Source: Lachnospiraceae bacterium
GTDB taxonomy: Bacteria > Bacillota > Clostridia > Lachnospirales > Lachnospiraceae
NCBI GenBank assembly: GCA_900752065.1
Contig: CAADTT010000034.1
Location: 1-34,595 of the forward strand
Direction: 5' to 3'
DNA: 34,595 nt
The translations under genes were made by a program, and so were the position numbers. The notes beneath the pieces are model-generated. The model did not search any database. It saw nothing but the letters and a program-made list of their open reading frames with translations, and was not told the origin of the DNA. Below, piece after piece: positions 1-7,690 of the stretch (positions within the stretch are counted from its first letter, which is position 1; every line of letters begins with the position of its first letter).

Positions 1-48
1 CTGGGCAGTCAACAAACCGCCAAAGAAACGATAATACTTTTTGCTCAT
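1..48 (-). CDS. DUF2812-like membrane protein, N-terminal fragment
   Basis: Only the first 16 codons lie in the window; the gene runs off the left edge. The visible N-terminus begins MSKKYYRFFGG, which resembles the start of DUF2812 proteins. These are commonly encoded directly after a PadR regulator in Firmicutes, and their molecular function is unknown. The ATG overlaps the stop of the upstream padR-type gene in an ATGA arrangement, so the two are translationally coupled and co-transcribed from the promoter near position 400. The identification rests on a short fragment plus the neighbour. Confidence 0.6.
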   Translation of the reverse strand, partial: MSKKYYRFFGGLLTAQ

Positions 49-368
49 ACCGCACCTCCAATAATTCCATTAGCCACGCCTACAAGTTCATTGAGCCTTA
101 TCAGTTCCTTTTCTGCAATTTCTTTTCCTTGCGTTGTAATGAGATATTCTTTTTTCCGTCCCGCACTATCTCCAAAAGGTGCAATCCAGCCTTTTTCCTG
201 CAACGAGTTCAACGCACCATATAAAGTACCTGCCCCCAGCGTGAGCCGCCCTTTTGTATTGTCTTCAATAAATTGCATAACAGCATATCCATGTTTCGGG
301 GTATAAAGGGAAAGCAAAATAAAGAATGTCACCTCTGTGAGCGCACCGCCTTTCGCATTGTCTCGCAT
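45..368 (-). CDS. PadR family transcriptional regulator
   Basis: This 107-residue protein is the size of the short (type s-PadR) branch. The N-terminal winged helix is recognisable: a helix beginning near residue 11, then HGYAVMQ near residue 27, then LGAGTLYGALNSLQEKGWI (about residues 43-62), the PadR recognition-helix and wing signature, and GRKKEYLITTQGKE (about residues 70-84). PadR proteins are dimeric repressors, often responding to phenolics, drugs or cell-envelope stress, and many control a neighbouring transporter or membrane gene. The start has AAGGAGG upstream. A perfect 10-bp inverted repeat overlaps its own promoter, so autorepression is likely. It overlaps the DUF2812-like gene by 4 bp. 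It is convergent with nothing and is separated from the large permease gene by a terminator. Confidence 0.9.
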   Translation of the reverse strand: MRDNAKGGALTEVTFFILLSLYTPKHGYAVMQFIEDNTKGRLTLGAGTLYGALNSLQEKGWIAPFGDSAGRKKEYLITTQGKEIAEKELIRLNELVGVANGIIGGAV

Positions 369-383
369 AACACCTGCCTCCTT

Positions 384-430
384 ATTACGGTTACTGTAAT
401 AAATATATCACTAACCGTAATAGAAGTCAA
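384..430 (-). promoter_or_regulatory. padR promoter with overlapping palindromic operator
   Basis: On the minus strand TTGACT (425-430) and TATATT (402-407) are separated by exactly 17 bases, a good sigma-A promoter. A perfect inverted repeat, ATTACGGTTA at 384-393 and TAACCGTAAT at 412-421, brackets the -10 hexamer, so a bound dimer or dimer pair would block RNA polymerase. By position this is the probable PadR operator; binding itself is inferred. Confidence 0.75.
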
Positions 431-458
431 TAATGATCCAAAATATAACAGCAAACTT

Positions 459-487
459 AAAAAGCGGGGCAGCACACGCCGCCCCGC
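459..487 (-). terminator. Intrinsic terminator after the last permease
   Basis: GCGGGGC (464-470) pairs with GCCCCGC (481-487). Read on the minus strand the stem is followed by TTTTT. It lies 14 bases beyond the stop codon of the permease ending at 501, so it closes the ATPase-permease-permease unit before the PadR unit begins. Confidence 0.8.
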
Positions 488-500
488 CGATCCTATATGC

Positions 501-2885
501 TTATTCCATCGCTCGCATTTCTTCCACAAGCGATTGATTTTTCTGCCTGCGCATTGTCCAGAAGGACAGGATGACCTCCAGGCCAAACAGCACCAGAACG
601 AACAGCCCCATTTGCAGGAAGGGGAAGGAATATGGCATGATCGCTCCATGGAAAGTCATTTCGCTGAATTTTCGAGCAGCTATCATTGCAATCGGGAGGC
701 CGACTGCCAGAGTTGCCAGCGCAGCAGAAAACGCATAGCAAATTCCCTCATAGATGGTCATTTGACAGAGCTGCTTTCTGGTCAGACCGATGGCGCGAAA
801 GACGCTGTTTTCCCTCTTTCTGGACATCTGATTGGAGAGGGTGGTGTTGATGAGATTGACCACGCCAAAGAGGAACACCAGCCAGGACAGCGCCTGAAAA
901 CCTCCAAAAACGACCCTGTTTTCCATTTCCTCATAATCCTTATGTATCCCAATGGTATCCAAGTCAAGATCCGGATTGGAAGAAATGATCGCACTCAGAC
1001 TGTTTTCAATCTGCTCCGCCTTTTGGGGATCGCTGACAATGCTCCAGGAATAATCAAAACAATCGATCATAGGCATTGCTTCCTGAAATAGCTCTTTGGT
1101 TGCAACAATGCAGGTGCTGTCCAATGCCAGAGGACCATGACCATTTTTAAGCCCATCGTTTATGAGCAGACCGGAAACAGTGACAGGAATCTCTTGATCC
1201 CCTATGGTAAGTTTGATAACTGACCCCACATCTACACCGATCATATCTTCTGCATAATCCATATCAAGTGCAATACTATGGGAATCTTGAGGTAAAGTTC
1301 CGGACACAAGCGCCGCTTCCATTTGATCCCTGTTTCGGTCACTCAACAGATCACACATTCCGCCGGAAGAACTTTCCTCATTTTCAAACCGCACATGAAC
1401 CGCCTGACGATTTTCTATCACATCTGTTACGCCATCCACGGCCAGCACCTCCTGCCGAAGCGCTTCATTCAAAGGATTTCCTTTTGACATCACCTCATAT
1501 TCTGTTTTTTCAGAATGGATATAGATTTTATAATCCCCATCCGGAAAATACTGTCTTGCGATCCGCTCCGGCGAACGAACCAAAAGAATAGAAGCTGTCA
1601 CCAAAAGGATCACCCCGCCCAGACTCAGGGAAGCCACGATACTGATCGTCTTTTTGCGGTCACGCCTGAAATTTGCAATTCCCATGGAGAGGGGATTTAA
1701 CCGCATATTCTTCTTATGTGTGTGGGCCTTTCCGCTCTGATTGCCGGTAAAGCGGACTGCTTCAATCGGGGAGATACTGGCGGCAATCTTTACCGGTCTG
1801 CGGATCGCAATGGATACCATAAACCAGCCAAGCAGTGCAGTCAAAACAATCGCGGCTGCATAAAATAGCAGATTAAACCCACGGGGAAACAGTGCAAACC
1901 CGGCTGCACATCCCAGCAAAATACCGATACCAATGCCAGCCCATCCTAAGAAACGGCCTTCTTTTTTGACAATACGGCGGATCTGTTTTGGCGTTGTGCC
2001 GATGGTCCGCAGTTGTCCATAGCTTTGGATTTTATCATTGATAGAAATTCGGAAGATACTTTGTATCACAACATACCCTCCGATGATGACCAGAACTGCA
2101 ATTCCGGCAACCAGCGCCAGCATACTGACATTCACAGGCTGCTTATAGAACTTCATATAGCTGAGGTTCATGATCGGCATTTCCAGCTGATATTCCTTGG
2201 CAATCTCCCTGCTGCGGGCAGTCAGCTCTGTTTCATCCATTTGCTGCTCATTCTTAAAATGCACATAGGCTCGATAATCAGCGGGGTCATAGCCGCTCCA
2301 TCCTTTCAGGGCTTCTTTGGAAAGAAGGATGGAAGATCCATTTACCTCTTTTTCCTTATAGCCTTCCATAATGCCAGTCACCGTGTATTCTCCGTGAAAG
2401 CTCTCGCTGCTTAGCATAACCTTTTCGCCAATCCCGGCGTCTGCAGCATAGTTGGAAAGGAAATAACGGCTCACCACCACCTCATCCTCCTTTTGGGGCA
2501 GTCGGCCTTCCAGCAGCTTCATCTGGTCACGGGCAATATACATCGTTTCCTCATCACAATAGATATAGGAGGCATTGTATCCCTGCTCCGCAGGTTCCAC
2601 AGCCAGCATATAATACTCTCCTACCCTTGAGAAGTCATCCAGCCCCTTCAGGGTGGACACATCTTCCTCAGTAATCCTGGTATAGACCGCCTCATAAGTA
2701 TCCTCCACATGATTTTTCTCTATCTGCCGGGTAGACAAAGCCATCACAATCGAAAAACAGATCAGACAGGATGCCAGCGCAACGGCGATCACCACCATCA
2801 AATTCCGGCGTTTTTCGCTTTTCAAACTTTTTCTTGCCAGTTTCCTGACAATATTTCCTGTATCATTTTCAAATGGTACTGTCAT
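501..2885 (-). CDS. FtsX-like ABC transporter permease (third gene of ATPase operon)
   Basis: About 794 residues. One transmembrane helix near residues 30-50 is followed by a large MacB-type periplasm-facing domain, then an FtsX permease block with several helices (about 250-370). A second extracytoplasmic domain follows, then a C-terminal FtsX block containing SRKRENSVFRAIGLTRKQL, the typical cytoplasmic coupling segment. MacB/Bce-type permeases act with an ATPase to move or release peptides and antibiotics at the membrane. I place the start at the second ATG (2885), not the one at 2894: AAAGGAG touches the first ATG but sits nine bases from the second, and this start gives the N-terminus MTVPFENDT shared by all four permeases here. 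It follows its paralogue at 2963-5347, separated by a strong hairpin that may lower its expression. Substrate unknown. Confidence 0.88.
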   Translation of the reverse strand: MTVPFENDTGNIVRKLARKSLKSEKRRNLMVVIAVALASCLICFSIVMALSTRQIEKNHVEDTYEAVYTRITEEDVSTLKGLDDFSRVGEYYMLAVEPAEQGYNASYIYCDEETMYIARDQMKLLEGRLPQKEDEVVVSRYFLSNYAADAGIGEKVMLSSESFHGEYTVTGIMEGYKEKEVNGSSILLSKEALKGWSGYDPADYRAYVHFKNEQQMDETELTARSREIAKEYQLEMPIMNLSYMKFYKQPVNVSMLALVAGIAVLVIIGGYVVIQSIFRISINDKIQSYGQLRTIGTTPKQIRRIVKKEGRFLGWAGIGIGILLGCAAGFALFPRGFNLLFYAAAIVLTALLGWFMVSIAIRRPVKIAASISPIEAVRFTGNQSGKAHTHKKNMRLNPLSMGIANFRRDRKKTISIVASLSLGGVILLVTASILLVRSPERIARQYFPDGDYKIYIHSEKTEYEVMSKGNPLNEALRQEVLAVDGVTDVIENRQAVHVRFENEESSSGGMCDLLSDRNRDQMEAALVSGTLPQDSHSIALDMDYAEDMIGVDVGSVIKLTIGDQEIPVTVSGLLINDGLKNGHGPLALDSTCIVATKELFQEAMPMIDCFDYSWSIVSDPQKAEQIENSLSAIISSNPDLDLDTIGIHKDYEEMENRVVFGGFQALSWLVFLFGVVNLINTTLSNQMSRKRENSVFRAIGLTRKQLCQMTIYEGICYAFSAALATLAVGLPIAMIAARKFSEMTFHGAIMPYSFPFLQMGLFVLVLFGLEVILSFWTMRRQKNQSLVEEMRAME

Positions 2886-2926
2886 TTTGATCATCTCCTT
2901 TAAGTCTTATATTTCTGCTGTCAGCA

Positions 2927-2958
2927 AAGCGGCGGCTTCACATCGGAAGCCGCCGCTT
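2927..2958 (-). terminator. Strong intercistronic hairpin between two permease genes
   Basis: AAGCGGCGGCTTC (2927-2939) and GAAGCCGCCGCTT (2946-2958) form a perfect 13-bp inverted repeat with a 6-base loop. It starts four bases after the stop of the upstream permease. On the minus strand only TTTGCTG follows, so termination is probably partial. It may be an attenuator or mRNA-stabilising stem that sets the ratio of the two permeases. Confidence 0.65.
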
Positions 2959-2962
2959 CTGG

Positions 2963-5347
2963 TTAGTCCATGGTCTTGATCCGCTCTACAAGGGAAAGCC
3001 GTTTAGAGTAACGGACAGCAACCACAGAGAAAATTCCGGTCACGACCAAAAGTGCCAGAACAAAAACAACCGTTTCCATCAAAGGGAATTGATAGGACAG
3101 TTCCCCAAAAATATTAAAGCTGCTGATCACATAGTCAAAAATCCAGCCCAGGATTCCGCCAATGCCAACTGACAAAAATACCGTAACCCCTGCGTACCAC
3201 AGGCATTCTGCGATCAGCATACGGGAAACCTGCTTTCCGGTCATTCCCACAGACTGCAAAATCCCAAGCTCCTGCTGCCTTGCCAGCAGATTGGTCATCA
3301 GGGTGTTGACCAGATTTACCATGGAGAACACAAACAGGAACGCCAGCAGCAGATAAACACCGCGGGTCATCATCTTTAGCTGCGATTCCAGGGATGCCGC
3401 ATGGTCTGCTCTGGAAAAGACCGTCAGCACCGGATTTTCCAGCAGGCTGAAAATAGACGCCCTGAGCGCATCCGAGTCCTCCGAGGTATGGACATTCCAA
3501 ACGGCCTCCCTGTTCTCAATATCCGGGTAGAGTTGATCGGCCAGTTCTTCTGTAAGGGTAAACAGGCCCCATGCGCCGGTGCCTGATGTTACTGACGGTT
3601 TCGCAATCCCCATGACCGTTACTTCTATGGCCTTACCGTCCATGGATTCAAAGGTCAGCACATCCCCGACCGCAGGCGTATAGCCATAAAACATACTTAA
3701 AAGATGATCTTCCGAATCAGTCACGATCACACCGTTGTTTGCGGCAAGCTCCTCATAATCTACGCTGCCCTGTTCCAGATTTTCCTCCGGCAGCCATTGT
3801 TCCATCTGCTCTCTGTCAAATACAGGGAACTTTAATGCAACACTTTCCTGGGGGAATTTCACCGTTGCGGATGTTACTTCATGGCTGGTGATAGATTCCA
3901 CACCATCTATGGCAAGAAGCTCCTGACGAAGTTCTTCTGTCAATGGATTTTCACGCGCGATGGCAGGCAATCCTTCCGCGCCTCCCGAATCCATCCAGCT
4001 GACCTCATAGTTGCAGTGATCTCCCATGGCTTCTATCGCCATCTTTTCGGGACTGATGGAGTTGAGTACCGTAGCGGCTGTTACCAGAAACACACCCGTC
4101 AATCCCAGAGATACCAGAGTGATGACCGTCTTTTTCCTGCTCCGCCTAAAGTTCATCTGTGCCATGGAGAACGGCGTAATGCGGTGGTTTTTCTGATCCT
4201 TCCGGTCTGTTGCCGTTTCATAACCACTGGAGCGGACCGCTTCGATTGGGGATACCCTCGCCGCCATGCGGACAGGCGCATGAATGGACAGAAATACCGT
4301 CAGGGCGCAGGCTGCTGCGGTCGCAGCCAGATAGGGCAGATTGCCCATCCAGCTCCAATGTGCCGGGAAAATAGCAAACCCGATAGCCCCTCCAACCAAA
4401 AGCCCCAGTGGGATACCGCAAAGAGATAACAGCAATCCCTCCCGCCGCACGATCCGCCGGATCTGTTTTGGTGTTGTGCCGATCACTTTCAGGCGTCCAT
4501 ATTCCCGCATTTTGCCCTTTACGGAAATGAAAAAGATACTGTAAATGACCACGGCACAGGCAACCAGCAAAAGGATTGCCACGGGAATGTAATATTTCAT
4601 CACACCGGACTTAAAGCCCTGCATATCGAAATAGTTGGAACTGTAAAAAATCTGATCCTCTGAGACATCGTTGGCAGAAAGGAATGCTGCAATATCCGCC
4701 TTGAGCTGCTCCAGCTCCATACTATCAGCACCAGTATAACGAAGCCGAAATTCAAACAGCGGCTCTCCCTGCGCCATCTCCTCCACAAATGCTTCAGATA
4801 CATAAAGCTGGAACATACGGGAGTCATTCTCCACATCCATGATACCGCTGACGGTATAGGTCTGCTTTCCGTTTCCAAGATTCACTTCTATGGTCTGCCC
4901 GACTTCTGCGGGGATTTCAAAATAATCAAGAAATGCCCGTTCTACCAGAATTTCATTGGCAGCCTGCGGAAGTGTCCCAGTAAAGGAAGGCTTCTTACCC
5001 AATTCCATCCAGTTGGCATCCGCATACTCCACAGTCAGAACGCTGTCACCATAGCGGGCAGAACCGTAATTCTGGGAAAGGCCCCAGCGTTCCACTTCCG
5101 GGCAGTCTTTCAGTCTTTCAATCGTATCACGGTCACAATTCACCACAACCGCCTGATACTGTCCCCGAATGTCCGCCTCCAGTTTTCTGTCACTTCCCGC
5201 TCCTGCACAAAAAATCGCTGCCATCAAAGCGGCTGCCAGAGCGATCGTTACGATCACAAACAGGTTGCGCCGCTTATCTGTCTGAATGCTTCGTGACGCC
5301 AATTTTTTAATGACCGGCCCTGTATCATTTTCAAAAGGCAATGTCAT
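2963..5347 (-). CDS. FtsX-like ABC transporter permease (second gene of ATPase operon)
   Basis: About 794 residues, a paralogue of the permease at 501-2885 with the same order: N-terminal helix, large extracytoplasmic domain, FtsX block, second extracytoplasmic domain, C-terminal FtsX block with ARQQELGILQSVGMTGKQVS. A segment near residue 290 (RLKVIGTTPKQIRRIV) matches the equivalent coupling segment of its neighbour (RTIGTTPKQIRRIV). The longest open frame begins at a GTG nine bases upstream, but AAAGGAGG is eight bases from the ATG at 5347, giving the shared N-terminus MTLPFENDT. It lies 14 bases after the ATPase stop, so the two are one unit. It probably forms a transporter with that ATPase, alone or with the third gene; substrate unknown, a cell-envelope-active peptide being the family expectation. 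Confidence 0.9.
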   Translation of the reverse strand: MTLPFENDTGPVIKKLASRSIQTDKRRNLFVIVTIALAAALMAAIFCAGAGSDRKLEADIRGQYQAVVVNCDRDTIERLKDCPEVERWGLSQNYGSARYGDSVLTVEYADANWMELGKKPSFTGTLPQAANEILVERAFLDYFEIPAEVGQTIEVNLGNGKQTYTVSGIMDVENDSRMFQLYVSEAFVEEMAQGEPLFEFRLRYTGADSMELEQLKADIAAFLSANDVSEDQIFYSSNYFDMQGFKSGVMKYYIPVAILLLVACAVVIYSIFFISVKGKMREYGRLKVIGTTPKQIRRIVRREGLLLSLCGIPLGLLVGGAIGFAIFPAHWSWMGNLPYLAATAAACALTVFLSIHAPVRMAARVSPIEAVRSSGYETATDRKDQKNHRITPFSMAQMNFRRSRKKTVITLVSLGLTGVFLVTAATVLNSISPEKMAIEAMGDHCNYEVSWMDSGGAEGLPAIARENPLTEELRQELLAIDGVESITSHEVTSATVKFPQESVALKFPVFDREQMEQWLPEENLEQGSVDYEELAANNGVIVTDSEDHLLSMFYGYTPAVGDVLTFESMDGKAIEVTVMGIAKPSVTSGTGAWGLFTLTEELADQLYPDIENREAVWNVHTSEDSDALRASIFSLLENPVLTVFSRADHAASLESQLKMMTRGVYLLLAFLFVFSMVNLVNTLMTNLLARQQELGILQSVGMTGKQVSRMLIAECLWYAGVTVFLSVGIGGILGWIFDYVISSFNIFGELSYQFPLMETVVFVLALLVVTGIFSVVAVRYSKRLSLVERIKTMD

Positions 5348-5361
5348 GTCTGCCACCTCCT

Positions 5362-6027
5362 TTATCCAACGATTTTGCCATCCTCAATCCGCACGATACG
5401 GTCTGCAAGCTGGGCAATGGCATCATTATGTGTGATCATCACCAGCGTCTGGTTAAATTCACGACTCGTTCTCTGCAAAAGCCCCAACACATCGGCGCTG
5501 GTCCTGCTGTCCAGGTTTCCAGTGGGTTCATCGGCAAGGACGATAGCGGGCTTTGACACCAGAGCGCGGGCGATAGCCACACGCTGCTGCTGGCCGCCGG
5601 AGAGGTTGTTTGGCATATTCTTCAGCTTATCCTCCAGTCCCAGCATGGACACCACATCCGCCATGAATTTCTGATCCACCGTATCCCCATCCAGTTCCAC
5701 GGGCAAAACGATGTTCTCATGAACATTTAGGATCGGCACCAGATTGTAGTTCTGGAAAATAAAGCCGATATTGCGACGGCGGAATATGGTAAGCTGCTCG
5801 TCGTTCATCTTCGCCAGCTCCTTATCCCGCACCATCACGCTGCCGGAGGTGGGGGTATCCAAACCGCCCATCATGTGAAGCAGGGTGGACTTACCGGAGC
5901 CGGAAGTGCCGACCACCGCCACAAATTCGCCCTCCTCCACAGAGAAGTTCACGCCATCCAGGGCGCGGGTAATGTTCGGCTCTGTGCCGTAGTATTTTTT
6001 AAGATCAGTTGTCTGCAAAATTTTCAT
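5362..6027 (-). CDS. ABC transporter ATP-binding protein, MacB/BceA type
   Basis: A 221-residue cytoplasmic ATPase with every catalytic element: Walker A GTSGSGKST (40-48), Q-loop glutamine at about 92, signature LSGGQQQRVAIARAL (142 onward), Walker B with catalytic glutamate IVLADEPTGNLD (162-173) and switch histidine at about 200 (MITHND). The ADEPTGNLD form is typical of the LolD/MacB/BceA branch that partners FtsX-type permeases. It is the only ATPase in the window, while four permease genes of the partner family lie nearby. It heads an operon with the permeases at 2963 and 501. One copy of the repeated promoter element lies upstream (6057-6141). Confidence 0.95.
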   Translation of the reverse strand: MKILQTTDLKKYYGTEPNITRALDGVNFSVEEGEFVAVVGTSGSGKSTLLHMMGGLDTPTSGSVMVRDKELAKMNDEQLTIFRRRNIGFIFQNYNLVPILNVHENIVLPVELDGDTVDQKFMADVVSMLGLEDKLKNMPNNLSGGQQQRVAIARALVSKPAIVLADEPTGNLDSRTSADVLGLLQRTSREFNQTLVMITHNDAIAQLADRIVRIEDGKIVG

Positions 6028-6056
6028 AACAGTTACCTGCCTTTCTTAATTTGTTG

Positions 6057-6141
6057 AGTATAGAGTAAAGAGCAAATGTTGCAGAATTGTCCTAAATGGC
6101 ATGAAAATCTATGGTGAATTGCTTCAATTTTAGGACAATTC
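6057..6141 (-). promoter_or_regulatory. Regulon promoter element, copy 1 (ATPase operon)
   Basis: Minus strand: TTCTGC (6081-6086) then 18 bases then TATACT (6057-6062). The conserved block CAAATGTTGCAGAA begins at 6073 on the plus strand. Its edge, GAATTGTCCTAAA (6084-6096), is repeated inverted as TTTAGGACAATTC (6129-6141). The -35 is poor, as expected of a promoter that needs an activator. ACAATT and ACATTT sit 11 bases apart on the minus strand, the spacing OmpR-family regulators prefer. The likely regulator is the response regulator at 13583-14272. Confidence 0.7.
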
Positions 6142-6213
6142 ATATTCTTATTGAACAAGCAACTTTTTTATTGCATTGCTTCATGTATACGCTTGCTTTT
6201 GTTGATAAGATCA

Positions 6214-6259
6214 TTATAAAACCCAAATGTCCGAGAAATGTTACAACGCTCGGACATTT
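6214..6259 (-). terminator. Probable terminator after the DUF1648-like gene
   Basis: AAATGTCCGAG (6225-6235) and CTCGGACATTT (6249-6259) form a perfect 11-bp inverted repeat with a 13-base loop. On the minus strand the stem is followed by GGGTTTTAT. It lies 61 bases beyond the stop of the gene at 6321-6737 and before promoter copy 1. The rest of 6142-6320 holds no gene that I can support. Confidence 0.55.
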
Positions 6260-6320
6260 CAAAAAAATTTACAGCGGGCATCCAGAAATAACTGTCCGCC
6301 GAAACATACTACACGATTTT

Positions 6321-6737
6321 TTAGATAGATTGATTGTGAAATAATTTCAATCCAATCACCACATTTATCATAAATTCCACAATGAGAATTATACTAATGG
6401 CAACATTAAAATTACATAAGTTATATAACCCGATATAGATTTCACAAGTAAGAAATACAACTTGCAGACACAAATTTAGGTATGCCACTAAATACTCGTT
6501 AGTTCTATTCCACAATCTAAACAGGAACCTTGTAAAAATAGGTTTTCCAGCAAAAGCAAAAAGCACTGACAATACCGGTACTAAAAATATATAGTAAGAA
6601 TCTACTGCATTTCTGGGGGATGTACCTGCCCATTGAATTGCTATATTATCAGGAACAACGAAAAATAAAACAATAGATAAAATAACATTGATTATTAAAA
6701 TGATTGTTGTTGCTTTGCAAAAATTGATTTTTTTCAT
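6321..6737 (-). CDS. Small membrane protein, DUF1648-like
   Basis: 138 residues with about four hydrophobic segments (roughly 8-28, 48-65, 83-104, 110-132). The stretch VPDNIAIQWAG followed by a polar segment and a second helix resembles DUF1648, the domain also found at the N-terminus of SdpI-type immunity proteins. Function is unknown; a role in protection or in modulating the transporter is a guess from context. The start has ACAGGAG upstream. It is transcribed alone, between promoter copy 2 (6776-6860) and a terminator (6214-6259). Its AT-rich codon use differs from the flanking permeases, which may mean separate acquisition. Confidence 0.6.
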   Translation of the reverse strand: MKKINFCKATTIILIINVILSIVLFFVVPDNIAIQWAGTSPRNAVDSYYIFLVPVLSVLFAFAGKPIFTRFLFRLWNRTNEYLVAYLNLCLQVVFLTCEIYIGLYNLCNFNVAISIILIVEFMINVVIGLKLFHNQSI

Positions 6738-6775
6738 GGTGTTTTCTCCTGTTATAAGTGTGCTTTAATTTGTTG

Positions 6776-6860
6776 AGTAAAGAGTAAAGGGCAAATGTTG
6801 CAGAATTGTCCTAAATGGCATGAAAATCCATGGTGAATTGCTTCAATTTTAGGACAATTC
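6776..6860 (-). promoter_or_regulatory. Regulon promoter element, copy 2 (DUF1648-like gene)
   Basis: Nearly identical to copy 1 over about 85 bases. GCAGAA at 6800-6805 (minus strand TTCTGC) is followed after 18 bases by TTTACT (6776-6781). The inverted repeat GAATTGTCCTAAA (6803-6815) and TTTAGGACAATTC (6848-6860) is perfect. It drives the small membrane protein gene at 6737 and lies just after the stop of the permease fragment ending at 6876. Confidence 0.7.
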
Positions 6861-6875
6861 ATTTTGCAGTAAGAC

Positions 6876-7664
6876 TCACACATTTTCATCCTTTAAGGCT
6901 TCTACAATAATGTCCCTGCGGATTCTTCTGGAAGCCGCCCTGTAAATCCCACTGATGACCATTAGTACCAGAACAATATAGGCTGCCAGCCCTAATAACG
7001 GAAATACCTGAATGAACTCCATAAAAGTCACATCCTGCATCCACATCAAAACTGCGACAATCAAAAACAGAATCGGCAATCCAATGACCAAAGGTTTTCC
7101 TCCAAGGAAGAACCCTTCTATATGCAGTAAACGGTCAAGACCTTTTCTATCCAACCCCACAGAACGCAGCATGGCAAATTCCTTTCTTCTCTGATACAGA
7201 CTGTTCAGGATCGCCACTGCTGCCGATGAGATTCCAATGATACCAAATAGTGCAGTCAGACTGTAAACGATCAGCATGGTCGCATCGGTCAGCCGTTCTC
7301 TGTCCAAAGCGCGCTGTGTCTTGCTGGAGGTATAGAAATCACTCGTCCCCAGATAAGTACCACAGATCTGCTCTGCCTGCGCCTGTACTTCGGCATCCAG
7401 CCCATCTTCCACGAGAAGATTCATGTAAGTCCTGTAATTGTAAACTGCACGATCTTCTCCGAAATTCTGGATAATCTCATAGTATTGATCCATCGGCACC
7501 AGAATGGGCAATGTATAAAAGGCCATATTACGCCCAATCTCCGGCATTTCAGAAAGTGCAGATGATACCGTCACATCAAAACGGTAATCCCCCTGAATGG
7601 AGTCCAGAAACTTCTCTGTTACTTCTAAAGATTGACCTTCTTTGAGTTTTAGATATGGAACCAT
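6876..7664 (-). pseudogene. FtsX-like permease, C-terminal part (frame-shifted from 7649-9532)
   Basis: 262 codons from the first ATG of this frame. It holds the end of the second extracytoplasmic domain and a complete C-terminal FtsX block with SLYQRRKEFAMLRSVGLDRKG and four hydrophobic segments. Read together with 7649-9532 it completes one permease of about 885 residues. The two frames overlap by 16 bases and this one is -1 relative to the upstream part. No ribosome binding site sits before the ATG, so independent translation is doubtful. It is either the back half of a gene broken by a one-base deletion or the product of -1 ribosomal frameshifting. Confidence 0.75.
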
Positions 7665-7690
7665 ATCTTTTTTGGCTTCATAACCTCTGG
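7649..7690 (-). other. Frameshift junction with a phased slippery heptamer
   Basis: On the minus strand the upstream frame reads CCA AAA AAG ATA and stops at 7649. The heptamer A AAA AAG (7667-7673 on the plus strand as CTTTTTT) is in the correct phase for simultaneous -1 slippage and leads exactly into the downstream frame (GAT ATG GTT). AGAGG lies 10 bases before it. ATATGG and CCATAT (7653-7666) form a small palindrome immediately after it. A single missing G at about 7684-7685 would explain the data equally well. Confidence 0.5.

Noticed and set aside
273..1091. 272-codon plus-strand open frame
   Set aside because: Shadow of padR and the permease gene; composition rich in His, Gln and Arg, with no known motif.
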